Shown here piece by piece: positions 43,018 through 55,591 of a stretch of 64,000 nucleotides of DNA. The notes under the pieces were generated by a model. The model was given only the letters and a program-made list of their open reading frames with translations. It was not told the DNA's origin and made no database searches. Position numbers and translations under genes: made by a program. Origin of the DNA: Bacteroidales bacterium (lineage in GTDB: Bacteria > Bacteroidota > Bacteroidia > Bacteroidales > Lentimicrobiaceae). The stretch is taken from positions 1-64,000 of the forward strand of contig JAGXGB010000078.1 in NCBI GenBank assembly GCA_024636955.1, given 5' to 3'. Positions within the stretch are counted from its first letter, which is position 1; each line of letters starts with the position of its first letter.

Positions 43018-45167
43018 CTGATAATAGTCATTTCATTTACAAGGTGCCCTGCACCTGCATACTTATCAATTACAAAAAGACAATAACGAATGTCGAGTGA
43101 AATGTTCTTGCACTGATCGGGATCGTAGATCAGATCACTCATGGTACCTTCCCAATTACGGTCGAAATTTAGACCAACCAAATGACCATCAGCATTAAGC
43201 ACAGGACTCCCTGAATTACCTCCGGTAGTATGGTTGCTGGCGATAAATGCCACTCTCATAGTTCCATCGGGAGCAGCATACTGTCCGTAGTTCTTGTCCT
43301 TGAATGGTTCTTTAAGTCGTGGCTCAACAACATAATCGTAAACTCCCAAAGCATCCTTTTCTATAATACCATTGAGCGTAGTGTAATGCCCATAGTTAAC
43401 AGCATCCATTGGAGTATAACCATCCACCTTTCCATATGAAACCCTGAGTGTGGAGTTTGCATCAGGGAAGAATCTCTTGTTTGGTTGAAACTCCATCAAG
43501 GCTTGCATATAAAGGCGCTGCAGACTGTCAAGTCTCGCACTCAACACACCGGTTACCGGCATAACCTGTGTTTGGTAATAATCAAAAAACGACAGCCCAA
43601 GTTTATACAGAGGATCTTTTTCAATCTTCTTGTAGTCGCGTGCTTTATAATTATTCAAAATCTTCCTTACGCTGTTTGAATCTGACAGAAAGGTTTTACC
43701 ATAAATGTTATCTGCCCATTCCTTATAACTCTTATACTTTTGATTACGCAATGTTACAGGCGTAAGATTGATAGGCTGATTTGAAGCCCAATCATTTAAC
43801 ATAGCTGCAAAAACTTTCCTGTCAAGGGGCTGGTGGTAGTACTTATAAAATCCTGATACACCATCTTGCAACTGTTTTACTAAGTTGTTGATCTCATCGG
43901 CTGAAGCATTTGCTTTGCCAGCCTCAACAAGTTTTCTATATCGCAGGGCGTAACCGATAGCCTCCACCGAAAATCCCGCTTCCTGAAGATAAGTCTCAGC
44001 AACACTGTATGGAAGGAGCTGATTGTAAGTCTTTTCAAATTCAGCAATAAGTGAACTATACTTTTTACTTCTTTCAGCATCGGCAAGAGCCCATGCTTTG
44101 AACTCCTCCTGCAGATTCTGCTTTTTAGTCACTGCATCAAGTCGATTAATTCCACGGCTCTCCCCTATCATCTTTTTCCAGAAATTGGCAACACCTGCAT
44201 GCTTTGCAGAATACTGAATGCGCACAAGGTCACTTTGATTCATATACTCATCAAAGATATCAAGCCTTTGTTCTCTTAGCCTTATAGCAGCCGGGTTCTT
44301 GTGGTTGCTGATCAGGTCAACTGCAAATGAAGGAAGGTATTCCTGTGTTCTGCCAGGGTATCCGAATACGAAAGTAAAGTCGTTCTCCTCCACTCCTTTC
44401 AGGGAAACCGGTAAATGATTCTTAGGCTTATACGGAACGTTATCTGGAGAATAATCAGCCGGTTCATTGTTCTTGTTCACATAGATGCGAAACAATGAAA
44501 AGTCGCCGGTATGCCTTGGCCACATCCAGTTATCCGTATCGCCGCCGAACTTACCAATACTTGAAGGAGGCGCTCCTACCAGTCGCACGTCATTAAAGGT
44601 TTCTGTGATGAACAAGTAATACTGGTTGCCATAATAGAACGGACGCACTTTTGCACCATAGGCAGTTCCTTTTATAGCTTCCTCTTCAATGGTTTTAATA
44701 TTGCTACTAATCAAATCAGCTCTTTCTTTTTCAGTAATACCGGCTTTCACACCATTAAGTGCCCGGGCTGTTACATCTTCCATGCGCACAAGTAAGGTAA
44801 CCGACAAGCCCGGATTCACCAACTCCTGTGATTTATCCATAGCCCAGAAACCTTTGGTCAGGTAGTCGTTTTCAACCGAACTGTGCCGTTGAATCTGGCC
44901 ATAACCACAGTGATGGTTGGTGAGTATTAATCCCTGGTCGGAGATGATCTCTGCAGTACATCCACGCCCAAACAGCAGGATCGCATCCTTGAGGCTTGAC
45001 TTATTAATACTATAGATATCTTCAGCTGAAATGCGCATTCCCATGCTGGTCATTTCGTCTTCATTTAGTTGCTCAAGTAACATTGGCAACCACATGCCTT
45101 CAACAGCGTAGCTTAGCCTGAAGCTGAGGAGCACTATTACTGAGAAAGTAACTATTCTTTTAATCAT
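43014..45167 (-). CDS. S46 dipeptidyl peptidase, DPP11-type (Asp/Glu-specific)
   Basis: An exported serine exopeptidase that removes dipeptides from protein fragments in the periplasm. The signal peptide ends at about residue 21 (..LSFRLSYAVEG). The trypsin-like triad is His86 (TNHHCGYG), the Asp near DTDNWMWPRHTGDF, and Ser652 (GGNSGSPVLN). The specificity position after FD is Arg670 (NFDRNWEG), 18 residues after the Ser. This matches Porphyromonas gingivalis DPP11 (Ser655/Arg673) rather than DPP7, which has Gly there, so acidic P1 specificity is inferred. 717 aa is the usual length. It starts 6 nt after ridA and overlaps the GH18 gene by 4 nt. Confidence 0.93.
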   Translation of the reverse strand: MIKRIVTFSVIVLLSFRLSYAVEGMWLPMLLEQLNEDEMTSMGMRISAEDIYSINKSSLKDAILLFGRGCTAEIISDQGLILTNHHCGYGQIQRHSSVENDYLTKGFWAMDKSQELVNPGLSVTLLVRMEDVTARALNGVKAGITEKERADLISSNIKTIEEEAIKGTAYGAKVRPFYYGNQYYLFITETFNDVRLVGAPPSSIGKFGGDTDNWMWPRHTGDFSLFRIYVNKNNEPADYSPDNVPYKPKNHLPVSLKGVEENDFTFVFGYPGRTQEYLPSFAVDLISNHKNPAAIRLREQRLDIFDEYMNQSDLVRIQYSAKHAGVANFWKKMIGESRGINRLDAVTKKQNLQEEFKAWALADAERSKKYSSLIAEFEKTYNQLLPYSVAETYLQEAGFSVEAIGYALRYRKLVEAGKANASADEINNLVKQLQDGVSGFYKYYHQPLDRKVFAAMLNDWASNQPINLTPVTLRNQKYKSYKEWADNIYGKTFLSDSNSVRKILNNYKARDYKKIEKDPLYKLGLSFFDYYQTQVMPVTGVLSARLDSLQRLYMQALMEFQPNKRFFPDANSTLRVSYGKVDGYTPMDAVNYGHYTTLNGIIEKDALGVYDYVVEPRLKEPFKDKNYGQYAAPDGTMRVAFIASNHTTGGNSGSPVLNADGHLVGLNFDRNWEGTMSDLIYDPDQCKNISLDIRYCLFVIDKYAGAGHLVNEMTIIR

Positions 45168-45173
45168 GGAAAA

Positions 45174-45551
45174 CTATTTAGCGGCAATAACTTCAATTTC
45201 TATAAGGGCACCAAGAGGTAATTTTACAACGCCATAAGCTGCACGTGCCGGATGGTTTTCAGTAAAATACTGACCGTATACCTCATTCATAGCGCCAAAA
45301 TTGACCATATCACTAAGAAGGCAGGTACATTTAACAACATCACTATATGCATAACCTGCAGCTTCCAATATTGCTCCAATATTTTTCATCACCTGCTCAG
45401 TTTGTTCCTTTATCCCACCTTCTACTACTTTACCGGCAGCAGGATCAATTGGCACCTGTCCTGATATATATAAAAATCCATTCATTTCAATTGCCTGACT
45501 ATAAGGTCCTATAGCCTTAGGCGCCAGCTCGGTAAAAATTACTTTTTTCAT
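45174..45551 (-). CDS. ridA: RidA family enamine/imine deaminase
   Basis: Hydrolyses reactive 2-aminoacrylate and related imines formed by PLP enzymes. 125 aa. The motifs are [36 protein letters not shown] and IEIEVIA. The Arg of the PAR motif and the Glu of EIE correspond to the RidA active-site residues. The start at ATG 45551 gives the canonical N-terminus ([20 protein letters not shown]); an upstream ATG at 45602 is disfavoured because the -7 box overlaps it. It is the first gene of a tight operon with the S46 peptidase (6-nt gap). A link to amino-acid breakdown after peptide uptake is plausible. Confidence 0.95.
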   Translation of the reverse strand: MKKVIFTELAPKAIGPYSQAIEMNGFLYISGQVPIDPAAGKVVEGGIKEQTEQVMKNIGAILEAAGYAYSDVVKCTCLLSDMVNFGAMNEVYGQYFTENHPARAAYGVVKLPLGALIEIEVIAAK

Positions 45552-45590
45552 AATATCTTTCTTTATGTTTTTTGATGAATAATTGTGGTT

Positions 45591-45598
45591 CAAAATTA
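45591..45598 (-). promoter_or_regulatory. -7 box TAATTTTG for ridA operon
   Basis: On the minus strand, TAnnTTTG matches 40 nt before ridA ATG 45551. It would drive the three-gene operon. Confidence 0.6.
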
Positions 45599-45852
45599 AC
45601 AAATTAATGCCATTATAGCGCCAGCGTAAGCGAACTATTAAGTGTTAATAATGTTAACTGTCTATTGTTTATTAACTTAAGGATCTTTGAGGCATTATAT
45701 AACCACATAGATCGGAAGGAATTTAATGTTCAAACGCTCATGAATTCATTTGGTAAAGGTGGTAGTCCTATGGATTCAGTTAAGAATATGTTTGGCTAAA
45801 ATGTTAGGAGTACCTGGTTAAGCACTGAAGAAGGGTTTTATCAGAGTTACCT

Positions 45853-48105
45853 TCACTTTTCCCTTGGCAGGCAAAATGAGAAGGTTGCGCCTGATCCTTC
45901 AACGCTCTCGGCCCAGATGCGACCACCATGCTTATTGAGGATACGCTCTACAATAGCAAGTCCGGCACCGGTGCCTTGAAACTCTTTTTCAGAATGCAAC
46001 CTTTGGAATGCAGTGAATAGTTTTTCAGCATACTGCATATTAAACCCGGCCCCATTATCTTTAATCTCATAAAAGCTAGTGCCGTCAAGTGTATGACCTT
46101 TGATTTCTATGACCGGTTTTTCTTTTTTCGAGCTGAATTTAACGGCATTCGAGATAAGGTTAATCCACACCTGTTGAATAAGGTTTCTATCACCCTCTGA
46201 GATTGGAAGGTTCGAAATATTGAATTTAAATTTGGCAAGAGACTCTTTTTCACTTAGCTCTGCAATTGTGCTTTCAACCAATAAATTCATATCAATGGCC
46301 GATTTCCTGATCTCAGATGTACTAGCTTTTGAGAAGGAAAGCAAATCATCAATCAGCGAACCCATCTTTATTGAATTAGCCCTAATACGATTACAAAGCC
46401 TGGCCCCCTCTTCGTCAAGTTTTTCAACATAATTATCCAGCAATATCATTGTTAACCCATTAATTCCTCTGAGTGGTGCCCGGAGGTCATGTGAAACTGA
46501 ATAAGCGAATGCTTCAAGATCCTTGTTCACTGCAGTCAACTGTGCTGTTCTTTCATCAATGCGCTGTTCAAGCTCAGTATTGAGTTCCTTGATTTTCTTT
46601 TCAGCAAGTTTACGGGCTGAAATATCTCTAATGATCAAGCTGGTCTTGTGATTATCAGAAGCATCCAGAAAAATAGCGGATGATACTTCAGCATTCAGAA
46701 AGCTTCCATCCTTCCTAATAAATCTTAACTCACCAACTGCAACACCTTCTCTCGATCTTCTTTCCAGGAAGTCATCAAGTCTGTTGTCGGAATTGTCAAT
46801 AATGTCTTTCCTGTTCTTATGTTTCAACTCTTCTTCAGTATAACCGAGCAATTTACAAGTTGCCTGATTTCCTTCCAACAAATTGCCTTCAAGGTTTGAA
46901 AGTATCAAAGCATCAAGTGAGTACTCAAAGAAGGCTTTGTACTTGTGTTCACTTTCACTGAGAGCCTTTTCTGCAAGTTTACGCTCAGTAATATCCTGGA
47001 AAGCACCTCTCACTTTAACTACCTTTCCGTCCATTATAACAGGTTCACCAAAGGTATGTACCCATTTATGAGTACCATCCCTGAGTATCATTTCCAGTTC
47101 AATATTGTAGCCTTTCATTTGAGTAATGGCCTCGTTGATGGCATTTGACACTCTTTCTTTTGAATCATCGGTATAGAAACTTAAGCCTATTTTAACATTG
47201 GTTTTATCACCGGGTTCAAGGCCGTGTATTCTTGCAACTTCATCAGTCCATGAACCATCACCTGTTTCAGGATCAAATTCCCATCCACCTATCTTTGCAA
47301 TATTACCCATTTCCTTTAAAAGGAATTCCTGGTAATTGATGGCTTCAGCCGTTTTTCTTTTTGCAGTTATATCCCTTACAAATACAAGGTTGGCAAGTTT
47401 ACCTTCAAATTCAATTTGCTGCCTCTTCGTTTCAACCCATATATCCTTGTTATCAAGGGTCAGGAAGCGTAGTTCACCTAAGTCTTCTGTAGCTTTGCCA
47501 CCTGAAGCAATAGTTTCAATTTCTTTTCTTAACTTTTCTCTGCACACGGGATGCACCAGTTCAAGAACACTCCTACCAATCAGATCATGTTCATTTTTGG
47601 CATTATAAAGCTTTATTGCTGTTGAATTGACATAGACAAATTTATAATCTGATTCAATGATTATTGGCTCAGGTGCAGTTTCTACTATCACCCTGAAACG
47701 CTCTTCACTTTTTCGCAACATTTGCTCCATACTACGCTGCGCTGTAACATCAGTTGCCATTACATGGCGCGCTTCTCTCCCATTAAACACAAAAGGATAG
47801 GAAATTATATTTACTATTATTTGTTCCCCGTTCTTCTTAACATGATGCCAGTCACCAGCGTAATTTACAACTCCTTTAGTTTGCTCAACGTCCTTTACCA
47901 ATGCATCAACTTCTTCCGGAGGCCGTATATTCTTCGCTGTCATTTGCAGGAATTCCTCCCTCGAGTACCCATAATGCAATATTGCTGCATCATTTACTTC
48001 AAGAAATTGCAGTGTTTCCTGGTCAAAGATGTACATTGGAGTAGGATTATACAAAAACATATGCTTGTAATTCCCTTCCTGTTGTATAATTCTGATTTCT
48101 GACAT
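45853..48105 (-). CDS. Soluble PAS-domain sensor histidine kinase
   Basis: 750 aa without transmembrane segments, so an intracellular sensor. Four PAS domains with PAC motifs lie at about residues 10-125, 130-250, 255-380 and 385-505. A linker helix follows (IKELNTELEQRIDERTAQL), then the HisKA box AYSVSHDLRAPLRGI with phospho-acceptor His539. The ATPase domain has WINLISNAVKF, DNGAGF and GTGAGLAIV. It ends without a receiver domain. There is no adjacent response regulator. Haem or flavin as a PAS ligand cannot be told from sequence. It is divergent from the YyaL-type gene. Confidence 0.95.
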   Translation of the reverse strand: MSEIRIIQQEGNYKHMFLYNPTPMYIFDQETLQFLEVNDAAILHYGYSREEFLQMTAKNIRPPEEVDALVKDVEQTKGVVNYAGDWHHVKKNGEQIIVNIISYPFVFNGREARHVMATDVTAQRSMEQMLRKSEERFRVIVETAPEPIIIESDYKFVYVNSTAIKLYNAKNEHDLIGRSVLELVHPVCREKLRKEIETIASGGKATEDLGELRFLTLDNKDIWVETKRQQIEFEGKLANLVFVRDITAKRKTAEAINYQEFLLKEMGNIAKIGGWEFDPETGDGSWTDEVARIHGLEPGDKTNVKIGLSFYTDDSKERVSNAINEAITQMKGYNIELEMILRDGTHKWVHTFGEPVIMDGKVVKVRGAFQDITERKLAEKALSESEHKYKAFFEYSLDALILSNLEGNLLEGNQATCKLLGYTEEELKHKNRKDIIDNSDNRLDDFLERRSREGVAVGELRFIRKDGSFLNAEVSSAIFLDASDNHKTSLIIRDISARKLAEKKIKELNTELEQRIDERTAQLTAVNKDLEAFAYSVSHDLRAPLRGINGLTMILLDNYVEKLDEEGARLCNRIRANSIKMGSLIDDLLSFSKASTSEIRKSAIDMNLLVESTIAELSEKESLAKFKFNISNLPISEGDRNLIQQVWINLISNAVKFSSKKEKPVIEIKGHTLDGTSFYEIKDNGAGFNMQYAEKLFTAFQRLHSEKEFQGTGAGLAIVERILNKHGGRIWAESVEGSGATFSFCLPREK

Positions 48106-48414
48106 TATCCCGGTATTTACTATGCGTATTAAATGTAAAAATAAGCCAAATTAATCAATCCCGGATTAAACCAGAAGATGTTTTTAATAGAGGCTGAGAT
48201 ATTTTACATATAGAATATTAAATATATTAGTGGTTCATGATCAACCACTTAACTCACATCAAATATTATACCATACATATTGCGGTAGTCAAGCTATTTG
48301 AACAACGAACGATAAATTGTTTTATTTTGCTTTAAATTTCTACCCGGCTTTTTCTATGTTCAATGCATGAATAACCAGGTGTACTTTTCAGTTCCCACTT
48401 TTTTTTAACAAAGG
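48106..48414. other. Divergent spacer between kinase and YyaL-type gene
   Basis: About 310 nt of AT-rich sequence. A near-match to the -7 box on the minus strand (CCAAATTA at 48146-48153, one mismatch) is the only regulatory hint for the kinase gene. No RNA or small gene is seen. Confidence 0.5.
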
Positions 48415-48459
48415 GTGCGTTTTAATGTTTATGCTTCTTATAGAAATAATATGCTTATT

Positions 48460-50472
48460 ATGCCGAACCGTCTAATTCATGAAACCAGTCCTTACCTTTT
48501 ACAACATGCCAATAACCCTGTAAACTGGTATCCGTATGGTAATGAAGCAATTGAAGAGGCTAAACGAAGAAATTGTCCGATAATCATCAGTATTGGCTAT
48601 TCAGCTTGCCATTGGTGTCATGTTATGGAGCACGAAAGCTTTAGCGTGCCTGATGTAGCTGAAGTTATGAACCAACTGTTCGTATGTGTAAAGGTTGACA
48701 GGGAAGAGCGGCCTGATGTGGACCAGATTTACCTTAATGCGGTTCAGTTACTTCATGGTCAGGGAGGTTGGCCTTTAAATTGCTTTGCAATGCCTGATGG
48801 CAGACCATTTTGGGGCGGCACATATTTCAGGCCTGAGCAGTGGACGGATATTCTCAGGCAGTTATCAGATATGTACCAAAATAACTATGTAGAGATACTG
48901 GCACAGGCTGAACGTATTCACAGTGGCATTAAGGGCATGGGTATTATAGATGCGCCCGCTAGCGACATTTCAACAGACATAACTGCAGTGGAAGATGCAT
49001 ATAATCAGCTTGCGCTGCGTTTTGACAAGTCACTTGGCGGAACAATAGGAGCACCTAAATTCCCAATGCCTTCCCTATGGCAGTTTGTGCTGAATTACCA
49101 TTTTATATCACAATCGCCAAAAGCACTTGCCCAATTGCAACTGACACTTGATAAAATGGCTATGGGCGGTGTTTACGATCAGGTAGCAGGAGGTTTTGCA
49201 CGTTACAGTACTGACACAGAATGGAAGGTTCCACATTTTGAAAAAATGCTTTATGATAATGCCCAGCTTACTGTGTTGTATGCTAATGCTTTCAGGGCCA
49301 CCGGAGTTATTTTCTATGTTGAAATCCTTAAAGGTATTCTGCAGTTCATCAATGCTGAACTTACTTCTACTGAGGGCGCCTTTTATGCAGCACTCGATGC
49401 CGATAGTGAAGGTAAGGAAGGGCAATTTTACATCTGGAAAAGAGAAGAAATAAATGAACTGCTCCCTGAATATGCTGATTTGCTTTCACGCTATTGGGGA
49501 GTTGGTAAGGAGGGACACTGGGAGGCAGATCATAATATTTTGCTACGTCCAAATACTGATGAGCAGTTTGCTTTAATTGAGCACCTCAGCACTGAAGAAC
49601 TCAGGCAATTAGTGAAAATGTCAAAGAAAGTGCTGCTTAACTATCGCAACCTAAGAGTGCGACCTAACCTTGATGATAAAATCATTGTATCATGGAATGC
49701 TATGATGATCAAAGGCTTTGTAGCAGGGGCCTTTGCAACCTCCGATGAAGCATTGAAAGAGACTGCTCTTAAAGCTGCCCGATTCTTAGATGATAATATG
49801 ATATCGACAGATGGGAAAATAACAAGAACATGGAAGAATGGAAAGGCACGAATAAATGGCTTCCTTGATGATTATGCTTTTACAGCCGATGCATTCATTT
49901 CACTATACCAGTTAACTTTTGATGAGTCGTGGCTGCTAAGGGCGAAACAACTTATTGACTATACCATAAATGAATTCTCTCAGGAATCAACGCCTTTATT
50001 CTGGTTTGTACCGCAGAGTAATGATGACCCGAATATTAATAATCTGTCGAGGCTATTAGAGACCACTGACGGGGTTGAGCCCTCAGGCAATTCGGTTATG
50101 GCATGGGTAATGCTTGCAATTGGCAATTACTTTGAAGACCAAACATATATTGACAGGTCGAAAAACATGTGCAATTATATTCAGAAAAACATGGTTGCAT
50201 ATCCTGCCTATCACGCAAATTGGGCAACAATAACTGCAGCACATGTTAATGGCATTGATCTGGTCACTATCACCGGCACTGAGGCTGTTACTTATGCTAC
50301 ACAGCTATATCGCCGGTTCCGTCCGTTTTTATTACTTGCCGCTGCATACAATAAAAGCAGCATTCCTGTGTTTAAGAATAAGTTCAGGAGTGACCACAGT
50401 ACCATGATATATAAATGCCGTAATCACACCTGTGAGGCACCGGTTGAAAAAATTGAGGATATTTCATTATGA
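48460..50472 (+). CDS. Thioredoxin-domain protein of the YyaL/SPATA20 family
   Basis: A cytosolic protein of 670 aa. The N-terminal DUF255/thioredoxin-like domain has the family signature [20 protein letters not shown] and a CxxC-type motif ([10 protein letters not shown]). It is followed by an (alpha/alpha)6-barrel like N-acylglucosamine 2-epimerase ([39 protein letters not shown]). The start at ATG 48460 matches the conserved N-terminus; the frame extends to a GTG at 48415, which is disfavoured. The family is widespread, but its reaction is not established. Confidence 0.93.
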   Translation: MPNRLIHETSPYLLQHANNPVNWYPYGNEAIEEAKRRNCPIIISIGYSACHWCHVMEHESFSVPDVAEVMNQLFVCVKVDREERPDVDQIYLNAVQLLHGQGGWPLNCFAMPDGRPFWGGTYFRPEQWTDILRQLSDMYQNNYVEILAQAERIHSGIKGMGIIDAPASDISTDITAVEDAYNQLALRFDKSLGGTIGAPKFPMPSLWQFVLNYHFISQSPKALAQLQLTLDKMAMGGVYDQVAGGFARYSTDTEWKVPHFEKMLYDNAQLTVLYANAFRATGVIFYVEILKGILQFINAELTSTEGAFYAALDADSEGKEGQFYIWKREEINELLPEYADLLSRYWGVGKEGHWEADHNILLRPNTDEQFALIEHLSTEELRQLVKMSKKVLLNYRNLRVRPNLDDKIIVSWNAMMIKGFVAGAFATSDEALKETALKAARFLDDNMISTDGKITRTWKNGKARINGFLDDYAFTADAFISLYQLTFDESWLLRAKQLIDYTINEFSQESTPLFWFVPQSNDDPNINNLSRLLETTDGVEPSGNSVMAWVMLAIGNYFEDQTYIDRSKNMCNYIQKNMVAYPAYHANWATITAAHVNGIDLVTITGTEAVTYATQLYRRFRPFLLLAAAYNKSSIPVFKNKFRSDHSTMIYKCRNHTCEAPVEKIEDISL

Positions 50473-50507
50473 TCACCTTTGCCGGATATTAATTTAACCT
50501 ATTGCAT

Positions 50508-50515
50508 TATCTTTG
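50508..50515 (+). promoter_or_regulatory. -7 box TATCTTTG
   Basis: An exact TAnnTTTG match upstream of the putative porin gene, identical to the tmRNA and rnpB boxes. Confidence 0.6.
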
Positions 50516-50623
50516 CATGCATTGCTAATCCTATTCATGCTGAACATTGCTTAAATGCATAACATATACAGCTGAATATTGCGAAATGACATGCATTCAC
50601 TGACCAATCTGCATAACATCATC

Positions 50624-52621
50624 ATGAATCCATACTCTAAGTATATGCGGTTTATAGTTCTGCTCTTAATTATTTCAGCATATATTCCATATTCCTTTGC
50701 TCAGGATCCTGAGGGTGAAGACTACAATCTGCCTCCCACTACCAATGTCAATAATAATAACAACACTAATTATAATCCCTCACCTGATACTGCTTCCATT
50801 TTCTATACTCAACTTAATGATAGGTGGCCGGGTGAAAAGATTATCAGGCTAAACGACACCCTATTAACCGGCTTTAACTATTATCTGCCAACTGAAAATG
50901 CTACATCATTGTATGCTCTTACCGGTAATGCAGGGCTTGCTTATCGTTCAATAGTTTTTTCAATGCCCGAATACTCAGGTTTCAAGTTTACACCTTTTGA
51001 CTATACATTGTATAAGTTCATCAACCGGAATATCAAGTATTACCAGACTACGGGCCCCTACACCAATATCTTCTATTCTACAGGTCCGGGAAAAGAACAG
51101 GTATTCAGGTTCACACATTCACAGAATATCGCAGGCGGACTAACCCTGGGACTTGATGTTGACCTTATTAACTCCATCGGGCTATATCAAAGGCAGAAGT
51201 CGGATGATATGTCGTTTGCAGGTACTGCCCAATATGTGAACAAAAAAGAGAATTATGCAGTGCTTGGCAACTACCACAACAGCACAATACGCTGGCGCGA
51301 GAATGGTGGTGTACGAAGAATAACTATGTTTACCAATAACACTGAAACTGACAGAAAGCGTATTCCCATTTACCTAACCAATGCCGACAACTTCATGAAG
51401 GAGAGCGGTTTTCAGGTACGGCAATTCTATTACTTTGGTAAAGTGAGGAAAAACCCTGTTACTGACAGTTTAAGGTCAGATACCATTGGCCCCAGGAAAC
51501 TACACAGATACTATAACCCTGAGAGAAGTAATTACATCAGGCATACCATAAGCTACTCCCGCAATGCTTACAGGTATACTGATAATAACCCATTATCAGG
51601 TTTTTATAACCAGGTTTTCATTGATTCAACTAAAACTTTTGATTCAATATATTACCATGAGTTGGCAAATGACCTTTCGATAGAAGCAGGTGTTGGCAGA
51701 GTACGGGGGTCATCAAAAGCAGTATTATTGAGGGCTGGTGTTGAACATATATCAGGGGTTTACAGGAATGATACCATCAAGCGCAACTTCAACAGACTTA
51801 CTCCTTATGCTTACCTGGCAGCAAATGCATTTGGACTGGCAAAAGCAGAAGGAATGATATGGGCAACTACCGGCAACCCTTTCAATGGCGATAAAGGTAT
51901 CAGCGGATTATTGACATTGCCAGGTTATGACAATTCTGAAAGTTGGGGTAACTTGAAAGCAAGTGCTTCCATCATTATTGAGCAGCCATTTTACCTTTAT
52001 CAGTATCATTACTCAAACCACTTCAGTTGGGAAAATGCTTTCGGACAGCAAACCACCCTGAGCTTTAAGACATCGTATGAACACCGGTTCTTTAAAGCAG
52101 GATTTAATGTATATAATCTGACTGATTATGTATACCTTGATACAATTTCACGTCCGGTTAAAGAGCAAGGATCAGTGGCAGTTACTCAAATATGGGCTTT
52201 TACTGATTTAAAATGGCGCCACTTCGAGTCACAGATATATGGTATAGTCCAGAATTCATCCAGGCAGGGTGTAATAAACCTTCCGCAGTTTGCAGGCCGT
52301 GCATCATTATGCTATTCACGTGCCTTGTTCAAAAGGGCGCTCTACCTTCAGGGAGGATTTGCGGTGCTGTTTAACACCCCATTTTATGAGGATGCATACA
52401 TGCCTGCCTTAAGGGCTTTTCATGTCCAGAACACTGTTGAAACAGGCGGCTACCCCTATGTTGATGCCTTTATTAACATCAGAGTTAAGAGGGCACGCAT
52501 GTTCCTTATGATGAAAAACCTCAATGCAGGCATGATGGAAGCTGATTATATCATGGTACCCGGATACCCAATGCCCGACAGGGGTTTGCGATTTGGCGTA
52601 TCGTGGGCATTTTATGATTAA
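50624..52621 (+). CDS. Putative porin (Bacteroidota Porin_10-like outer-membrane barrel)
   Basis: An outer-membrane beta-barrel of about 665 aa. The start at ATG 50624 gives signal MNPYSKYMRFIVLLLIISAY ending FAQ; ATG 50645 is also possible, and longer readings to 50579 begin with TTG. An Asn-rich linker (NVNNNNNTNYNPS) precedes the barrel. The segment YTQLNDRWPGEKIIRLNDTL matches the start of the Bacteroidota 'putative porin' family, and the C-terminus LRFGVSWAFYD is a barrel-closing strand. Channel selectivity is unknown. It is a single gene. Confidence 0.88.
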   Translation: MNPYSKYMRFIVLLLIISAYIPYSFAQDPEGEDYNLPPTTNVNNNNNTNYNPSPDTASIFYTQLNDRWPGEKIIRLNDTLLTGFNYYLPTENATSLYALTGNAGLAYRSIVFSMPEYSGFKFTPFDYTLYKFINRNIKYYQTTGPYTNIFYSTGPGKEQVFRFTHSQNIAGGLTLGLDVDLINSIGLYQRQKSDDMSFAGTAQYVNKKENYAVLGNYHNSTIRWRENGGVRRITMFTNNTETDRKRIPIYLTNADNFMKESGFQVRQFYYFGKVRKNPVTDSLRSDTIGPRKLHRYYNPERSNYIRHTISYSRNAYRYTDNNPLSGFYNQVFIDSTKTFDSIYYHELANDLSIEAGVGRVRGSSKAVLLRAGVEHISGVYRNDTIKRNFNRLTPYAYLAANAFGLAKAEGMIWATTGNPFNGDKGISGLLTLPGYDNSESWGNLKASASIIIEQPFYLYQYHYSNHFSWENAFGQQTTLSFKTSYEHRFFKAGFNVYNLTDYVYLDTISRPVKEQGSVAVTQIWAFTDLKWRHFESQIYGIVQNSSRQGVINLPQFAGRASLCYSRALFKRALYLQGGFAVLFNTPFYEDAYMPALRAFHVQNTVETGGYPYVDAFINIRVKRARMFLMMKNLNAGMMEADYIMVPGYPMPDRGLRFGVSWAFYD

Positions 52622-52692
52622 ATCAGGTTCTTTTTTCTAACCACACTTAGTGGGTTCAGCGGGAGGTAGAACGATAAAATGTTTTACCTAAT

Positions 52693-53181
52693 TTATTTGA
52701 TAGCATACCTGATTGAAACTGCCAAACCATCAGCCCACCATCTGTATCCACCAAAATTAATGGCCGGTTTCCAGTCTAATCCAACGTTGAATGGCACTTC
52801 TGCAAACGTATACTCCAATCCAGCTATAAAGTCAATACCAATCACAGTAAAGTAATTATCGTATGGTCCATTGTCGTACTTATAGTATTTCCAATACAGG
52901 TCAGGATCTACTGAACTGATGTGACCACCAATACCCAGGAAGTAATCAAGTCCGGGTGCCCCGCTGATTGGTTTCTGCCATTCATACAATCCGGTGATTG
53001 TGAAACCACGCCACCTGAAGGAGGCAATACCCTCAATGGCATTTGAGGGTGATACAAAATGTTTTACAGTAACACCATTGAATGGCCCTAAGCGGGCACC
53101 TAATCCGGTCCGGTAGTTCTGTGCTTCAGCAACAAGGCTGAAAGTTCCTATCATCAAGATAAGAAGGAATAACTTTTTCAT
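52693..53181 (-). CDS. Small outer-membrane beta-barrel protein
   Basis: 162 aa with a signal peptide (MKKLFLLILMIGTFSLVAEA). The amphipathic strands are rich in Gly/Tyr/Trp (GLGARLGPFNGVTVKHFV, ASFRWRGFTITGLYEWQ, FNVGLDWKPAINFGGYRWWA). It resembles the small 8-stranded OmpA/OmpX-like barrels common in Bacteroidota. The start at ATG 53181 begins the signal peptide; the ATG at 53202 adds seven non-signal residues. The function is unknown. Confidence 0.82.
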   Translation of the reverse strand: MKKLFLLILMIGTFSLVAEAQNYRTGLGARLGPFNGVTVKHFVSPSNAIEGIASFRWRGFTITGLYEWQKPISGAPGLDYFLGIGGHISSVDPDLYWKYYKYDNGPYDNYFTVIGIDFIAGLEYTFAEVPFNVGLDWKPAINFGGYRWWADGLAVSIRYAIK

Positions 53182-53318
53182 GTCTATATTCAGTTTGGTC
53201 AACTATATACCACCTTAACAACTGATGTGCCAAAGTGATTGCATCCACAATTGTTAGTGGGCTTGCCCTCTACTATAAGGGGCTCTGTTCACAGCTAAAT
53301 TGGTTACTATCTTAACAG

Positions 53319-53346
53319 GAAAGAGCCGACTTTTGCCGGCTCTTTC
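53319..53346 (-). terminator. Terminator-like hairpin downstream of gyrB
   Basis: A perfect 10-bp stem (GAAAGAGCCG with CGGCTCTTTC) and an 8-nt loop, 31 nt past the gyrB stop on the minus strand. The T tract is short. Confidence 0.7.
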
Positions 53347-53376
53347 GTAGTAAATATTGTAGGATTAGTTAGCCAA

Positions 53377-55508
<2,132 letters not shown>

Positions 55509-55591
55509 AATCAAAACTATGTAGGCACTTCCGTGCAATTAAACATGACCGGAAGAAGTTATTTCATTGTTTTAATGCATTACAATAAGTA

